Shown here one piece after another: positions 61,372 to 64,000 of a DNA stretch of 64,000 nt; position 1 is the first letter of the stretch; each line of letters opens with the position of its first letter. A program made the translations under genes and the position numbers. The notes below the pieces were generated by a model. It had not been told where the DNA came from, made no database searches, and saw only the letters and a program-made list of their open reading frames with translations. The stretch lies in the NCBI GenBank assembly GCA_025352565.1, contig JANXTF010000147.1:39368-103367 (forward strand), read 5' to 3'. This stretch comes from Rhodospirillales bacterium (GTDB lineage Bacteria; Pseudomonadota; Alphaproteobacteria; Acetobacterales; Acetobacteraceae).

Positions 61372-61395
61372 TAAGGATCCGGATCCGGATCCTTA
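61372..61395. repeat. Perfect 24-bp palindrome with three tandem GGATCC units
   Basis: The sequence is TAAGGATCCGGA followed by its exact reverse complement, so GGATCC occurs three times in a row. GGG and CCC on the outside could lengthen the stem after a 2-base bulge. It lies directly behind the coiled-coil remnant and 335 bases behind rpoC. It may form a hairpin that ends rpoBC transcripts, but no T run follows. Confidence 0.9.
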
Positions 61396-61553
61396 CCCTA
61401 GCGCGAAAGCCCTCGCCCACGCCGGTCACACCGCGCTCACACCAATTATGAATCCTGTCATTAAAACGAAATTTACTCCAGGGTGCCATCCTCTGGAGCC
61501 ATATCCGTTTACGAGAGAATAGTGCTCGCAGCACCACGCTTTCCCCGAACCAC

Positions 61554-61582
61554 TTGACTCCCACCCCCACCCCCCGTAGATA
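61554..61582 (+). promoter_or_regulatory. Sigma-70-type promoter of the rpsL operon
   Basis: TTGACT (-35, 61554-61559), exactly 17 bases of C-rich spacer, then TAGATA (-10, 61577-61582). The next ORF in this direction is rpsL about 200 bases on. This is the best promoter match noticed in the window and fits the high demand for ribosomal protein and EF-Tu synthesis. Confidence 0.75.
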
Positions 61583-61788
61583 GCGCCCCTCGGTCGATCC
61601 CGCGCTAACGGGCTGGCTGTCGTTCGCAAGGCCCCAATTCGTGTGGCGCCGCATCCGGTTTCGTCCGGTTGCCCAGGCCACGCGTCAGGACCAACCCGCA
61701 CATGGGAATCTCCCATGCCGTGCGGGGCTTGCTTGTGGATGGCGGTCTTCGTACAGCGCGGGCGGACATAGGACGGAAAAGAGGGCGT

Positions 61789-62160
61789 ATGCCGACCATC
61801 AACCAGCTGATCGCCAATGGGCGCGAGCCCGCGGCCAAGCGCAACAAGGTGCCGGCCCTCCAGGGCTGCCCGCAGAAGCGCGGCGTTTGCACGCGTGTTT
61901 ATACGACGACGCCGAAGAAGCCGAATTCGGCCCTCCGCAAGGTCGCCAAGGTGCGCCTGACCAATGGCTACGAGGTGGTCAGCTACATCCCTGGCGAAGG
62001 CCACAACCTGCAAGAGCACAGCGTGGTCCTGATCCGTGGCGGCCGCGTGAAGGATCTTCCGGGCGTTCGCTATCACATCCTGCGCGGCGTTCTCGACACG
62101 CAGGGCCTGCCGAAGCGCCGTCAGCGTCGTTCGCTGTATGGCGCAAAGCGGCCGAAGTAA
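61789..62160 (+). CDS. rpsL: Ribosomal protein S12
   Basis: 123 aa. [57 protein letters not shown] carries the streptomycin-site Lys in the wild-type form (TPKKPNSA). The ATG has GAGGG upstream; the open frame from 61669 is leader sequence. First gene of rpsL-rpsG-tuf-rpsJ. Confidence 0.98.
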   Translation: MPTINQLIANGREPAAKRNKVPALQGCPQKRGVCTRVYTTTPKKPNSALRKVAKVRLTNGYEVVSYIPGEGHNLQEHSVVLIRGGRVKDLPGVRYHILRGVLDTQGLPKRRQRRSLYGAKRPK

Positions 62161-62174
62161 GGAGCACCCGGGAC

Positions 62175-62651
62175 ATGAGCCGCCGTCGCCGCGCCGTTAA
62201 GCGCGAAATCCTGCCGGACGCGAAGTTCGGTGACGTCGTCATCACGCGTTTCATGAACGCGCTGATGTATGACGGCAAGAAATCGGCCGCCGAAGGCATC
62301 GTCTATGGTGCGCTCGACGTGATGAAGAAGCGTGGCGGCAACTCGGCCGATCCCGTGCGGATGTTCCACGAGGCGCTGGACAACGTGAAGCCGGCTGTCG
62401 AGGTGCGTTCACGCCGCGTCGGTGGCGCCACGTATCAAGTTCCGGTCGAGGTTCGCACCGAACGCCGCCAGGCGCTCGCGATCCGCTGGCTGATCGACAG
62501 CGCCCGCAAGCGTGGCGAGCACACCATGGAGGATCGGCTCAGCAACGAGCTGATGGACGCCGTGAACAATCGTGGCTCCGCGGTGAAGAAGCGGGAAGAC
62601 ACGCATCGGATGGCCGAAGCCAATAAGGCGTTCAGCCATTATCGCTGGTAG
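62175..62651 (+). CDS. rpsG: Ribosomal protein S7
   Basis: 158 aa. [47 protein letters not shown] and [28 protein letters not shown] are typical. It binds the 16S rRNA head. 14 bp behind rpsL and followed directly by tuf, not by fusA. Confidence 0.98.
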   Translation: MSRRRRAVKREILPDAKFGDVVITRFMNALMYDGKKSAAEGIVYGALDVMKKRGGNSADPVRMFHEALDNVKPAVEVRSRRVGGATYQVPVEVRTERRQALAIRWLIDSARKRGEHTMEDRLSNELMDAVNNRGSAVKKREDTHRMAEANKAFSHYRW

Positions 62652-62728
62652 CGTTCGACGCGGGTAAATCTACCGACTACGCATATCCCCCAAATCCCGC
62701 ATCGGTTGCGGGCACGGAGAATACGACG

Positions 62729-63916
62729 ATGGGTAAAGCTAAATTCGAGCGGAACAAGCCGCACTGCAACATCGGCACGATCGGCCACGTCGATCATGGC
62801 AAGACATCGCTGACAGCCGCGATCACCAAGATCCTGGCCAAGAGCGGCGGGGCGACCTACACCGCTTACGACCAGATCGACAAGGCTCCGGAGGAGCGCG
62901 CGCGCGGCATCACCATCTCGACCGCCCATGTCGAGTATGAGACCAAGAACCGCCATTACGCCCACGTCGATTGCCCCGGCCACGCTGACTACGTGAAGAA
63001 CATGATCACCGGGGCCGCCCAGATGGACGGCGCGATCCTGGTCGTGTCCGCCGCCGACGGCCCGATGCCGCAAACCCGCGAGCATATCCTGCTGGCCCGC
63101 CAGGTCGGCGTGCCTTCGCTCGTGGTGTTCCTCAACAAGTGCGACATTGCCGACCCCGATCTGCTGGAATTGGTCGAACTGGAAGTGCGCGAATTGCTGA
63201 CCAGCTACCAGTTCCCCGGCGACGACATCCCCATCATCCACGGCTCGGCCGTGTGCGCGCTTGAGGACAAGCAGCCGGAACTGGGCGAGTTGGCCATCCT
63301 GAAGCTGATGGAAGCGGTCGACAACTACATCCCGCAGCCTGAGCGCCCCAAGGATAAGCCGTTCCTGATGCCGATCGAGGACGTGTTCTCGATCTCGGGT
63401 CGCGGCACCGTCGTCACCGGCCGCATCGAGCGCGGCATCGTGAAGGTGGGCGAGGAAGTCGAAATCGTCGGCCTGAAGGACACCGTGAAGACCATCGTCA
63501 CCGGCGTCGAGATGTTCCGCAAGCTGCTCGACCAGGGCGAGGCTGGCGACAACGTGGGCGCGCTGCTGCGCGGCACCAAGCGTGAGGATGTCGAGCGCGG
63601 CCAGGTTCTGGCCAAGCCCGGCTCGATCATGCCGCACAAGAATTTCAGCGCCGAGAGCTACATCCTGACCAAGGAAGAGGGTGGCCGTCACACGCCGTTC
63701 TTCACCAACTACCGCCCGCAGTTTTACTTCCGCACCACGGACGTCACCGGGATCGTGACGCTTCCGGAGGGTGTCGAGATGGTGATGCCGGGCGACAACG
63801 TGTCGATGGAAGTCGAGCTGATCCAGCCGATCGCCATGGACGAGGGCCTCCGCTTCGCCATCCGTGAAGGCGGCCGCACCGTCGGTGCCGGCGTCGTCGC
63901 GAAGATCGCAGCGTAA
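62729..63916 (+). CDS. tuf: Elongation factor Tu
   Basis: 395 aa GTPase delivering aminoacyl-t[12 protein letters not shown] (G1), [37 protein letters not shown] and NKCD are present, and domains 2 and 3 are complete. 77 bp behind rpsG, 43 bp before rpsJ. Confidence 0.99.
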   Translation: MGKAKFERNKPHCNIGTIGHVDHGKTSLTAAITKILAKSGGATYTAYDQIDKAPEERARGITISTAHVEYETKNRHYAHVDCPGHADYVKNMITGAAQMDGAILVVSAADGPMPQTREHILLARQVGVPSLVVFLNKCDIADPDLLELVELEVRELLTSYQFPGDDIPIIHGSAVCALEDKQPELGELAILKLMEAVDNYIPQPERPKDKPFLMPIEDVFSISGRGTVVTGRIERGIVKVGEEVEIVGLKDTVKTIVTGVEMFRKLLDQGEAGDNVGALLRGTKREDVERGQVLAKPGSIMPHKNFSAESYILTKEEGGRHTPFFTNYRPQFYFRTTDVTGIVTLPEGVEMVMPGDNVSMEVELIQPIAMDEGLRFAIREGGRTVGAGVVAKIAA

Positions 63917-63959
63917 TCGACTGAGAGAGGGATCGGCGCATAGCCGGTAGGACTGAGTT

Positions 63960-64000
63960 ATGGACAACCAGAATATCCGCATCCGCCTCAAGGCGTACGA
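63960..64000 (+). CDS. rpsJ: Ribosomal protein S10, 5' end only
   Basis: ATG at 63960, then MDNQNIRIRLKAYD up to the window edge. This is the standard alphaproteobacterial S10 start and opens the S10 operon, which commonly follows tuf. Confidence 0.93.
   Translation, partial: MDNQNIRIRLKAY

Larger units (their letters stand above)
61061..61788. other. 728-bp gap between rpoC and rpsL
   Basis: Contains, in order, a small decayed coiled-coil gene (from 61137), the GGATCC palindrome (61372-61395), a CTCCAG/CTGGAG hairpin (61476-61498), the rpsL promoter (61554-61582) and an untranslated leader of about 200 bases. Nothing else was recognised. Confidence 0.7.

Overview
The window is a contiguous stretch of a high-GC alphaproteobacterial chromosome, most likely a member of the Rhodospirillales/Acetobacteraceae. 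The grounds are base composition, protein style (for example the 1390-residue RpoB and 1403-residue RpoC) and the gene order dnaB-alr-(mlaE-mlaF)-radA-cvpA-purF. No rRNA, tRNA, IS element, prophage, CRISPR array or defence locus could be recognised.

Left part (1-15700). After the 3' end of an EAL-domain protein comes a tightly packed minus-strand unit, 5694 down to 877: a MoeB/ThiF-type E1-like enzyme, a DsrE-like protein, an exported SH3-domain protein, three very small genes that together make a nitrile hydratase whose beta subunit is split into two proteins, and an exported gamma-glutamyltranspeptidase. Four of its six junctions are 4-bp ATGA overlaps. Next is the divergent pair of a ScfR/RamB-type regulator and isocitrate lyase (aceA, glyoxylate shunt), with operator-like repeats between them and an unlisted 52-residue ORF behind aceA. 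An amylo-1,6-glucosidase-like protein, an MFS transporter, aminopeptidase N and a DksA/TraR-type zinc finger follow.

Middle part (15700-38000). A long minus-strand chain (26482 to 15771) carries dnaB, alr, mlaE, mlaF, radA, cvpA, purF, a short-chain dehydrogenase and an orphan dimethylformamidase large subunit. Beyond it lie cfa, a histidine phosphatase, a beta-type GST, a 5'-truncated AraC regulator, prs, and an lgt-midA-pgeF-lipoprotein cluster. Divergent from lgt are ubiK, a YbjN-like gene, proC and a TetR-type regulator; a FabG-like SDR lies opposite.

Accessory metabolic part (38000-49700). A dipeptide/oligopeptide ABC transporter (two permeases, two ATPases, no binding protein) is followed by a DUF72 protein, an orphan TRAP DctM permease, an M14-type zinc carboxypeptidase-like protein, a D-2-hydroxyacid dehydrogenase, a ThDP enzyme of the acetolactate synthase/benzoylformate decarboxylase type and two membrane proteins.

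Right end (49860-64000). The ribosomal/RNA polymerase region runs rplK-rplA-rplJ-rplL-rpoB-rpoC, then rpsL-rpsG-tuf-rpsJ. secE-nusG are not upstream of rplK and fusA is absent between rpsG and tuf. A palindromic repeat element sits between rpoB and rpoC. A decayed coiled-coil gene and a perfect 24-bp palindrome made of three GGATCC units lie between rpoC and the strong rpsL promoter.

The least ordinary feature is the split-beta nitrile hydratase operon; the rest is mostly housekeeping with several small structural curiosities. No wholly new system can be claimed from the sequence alone.
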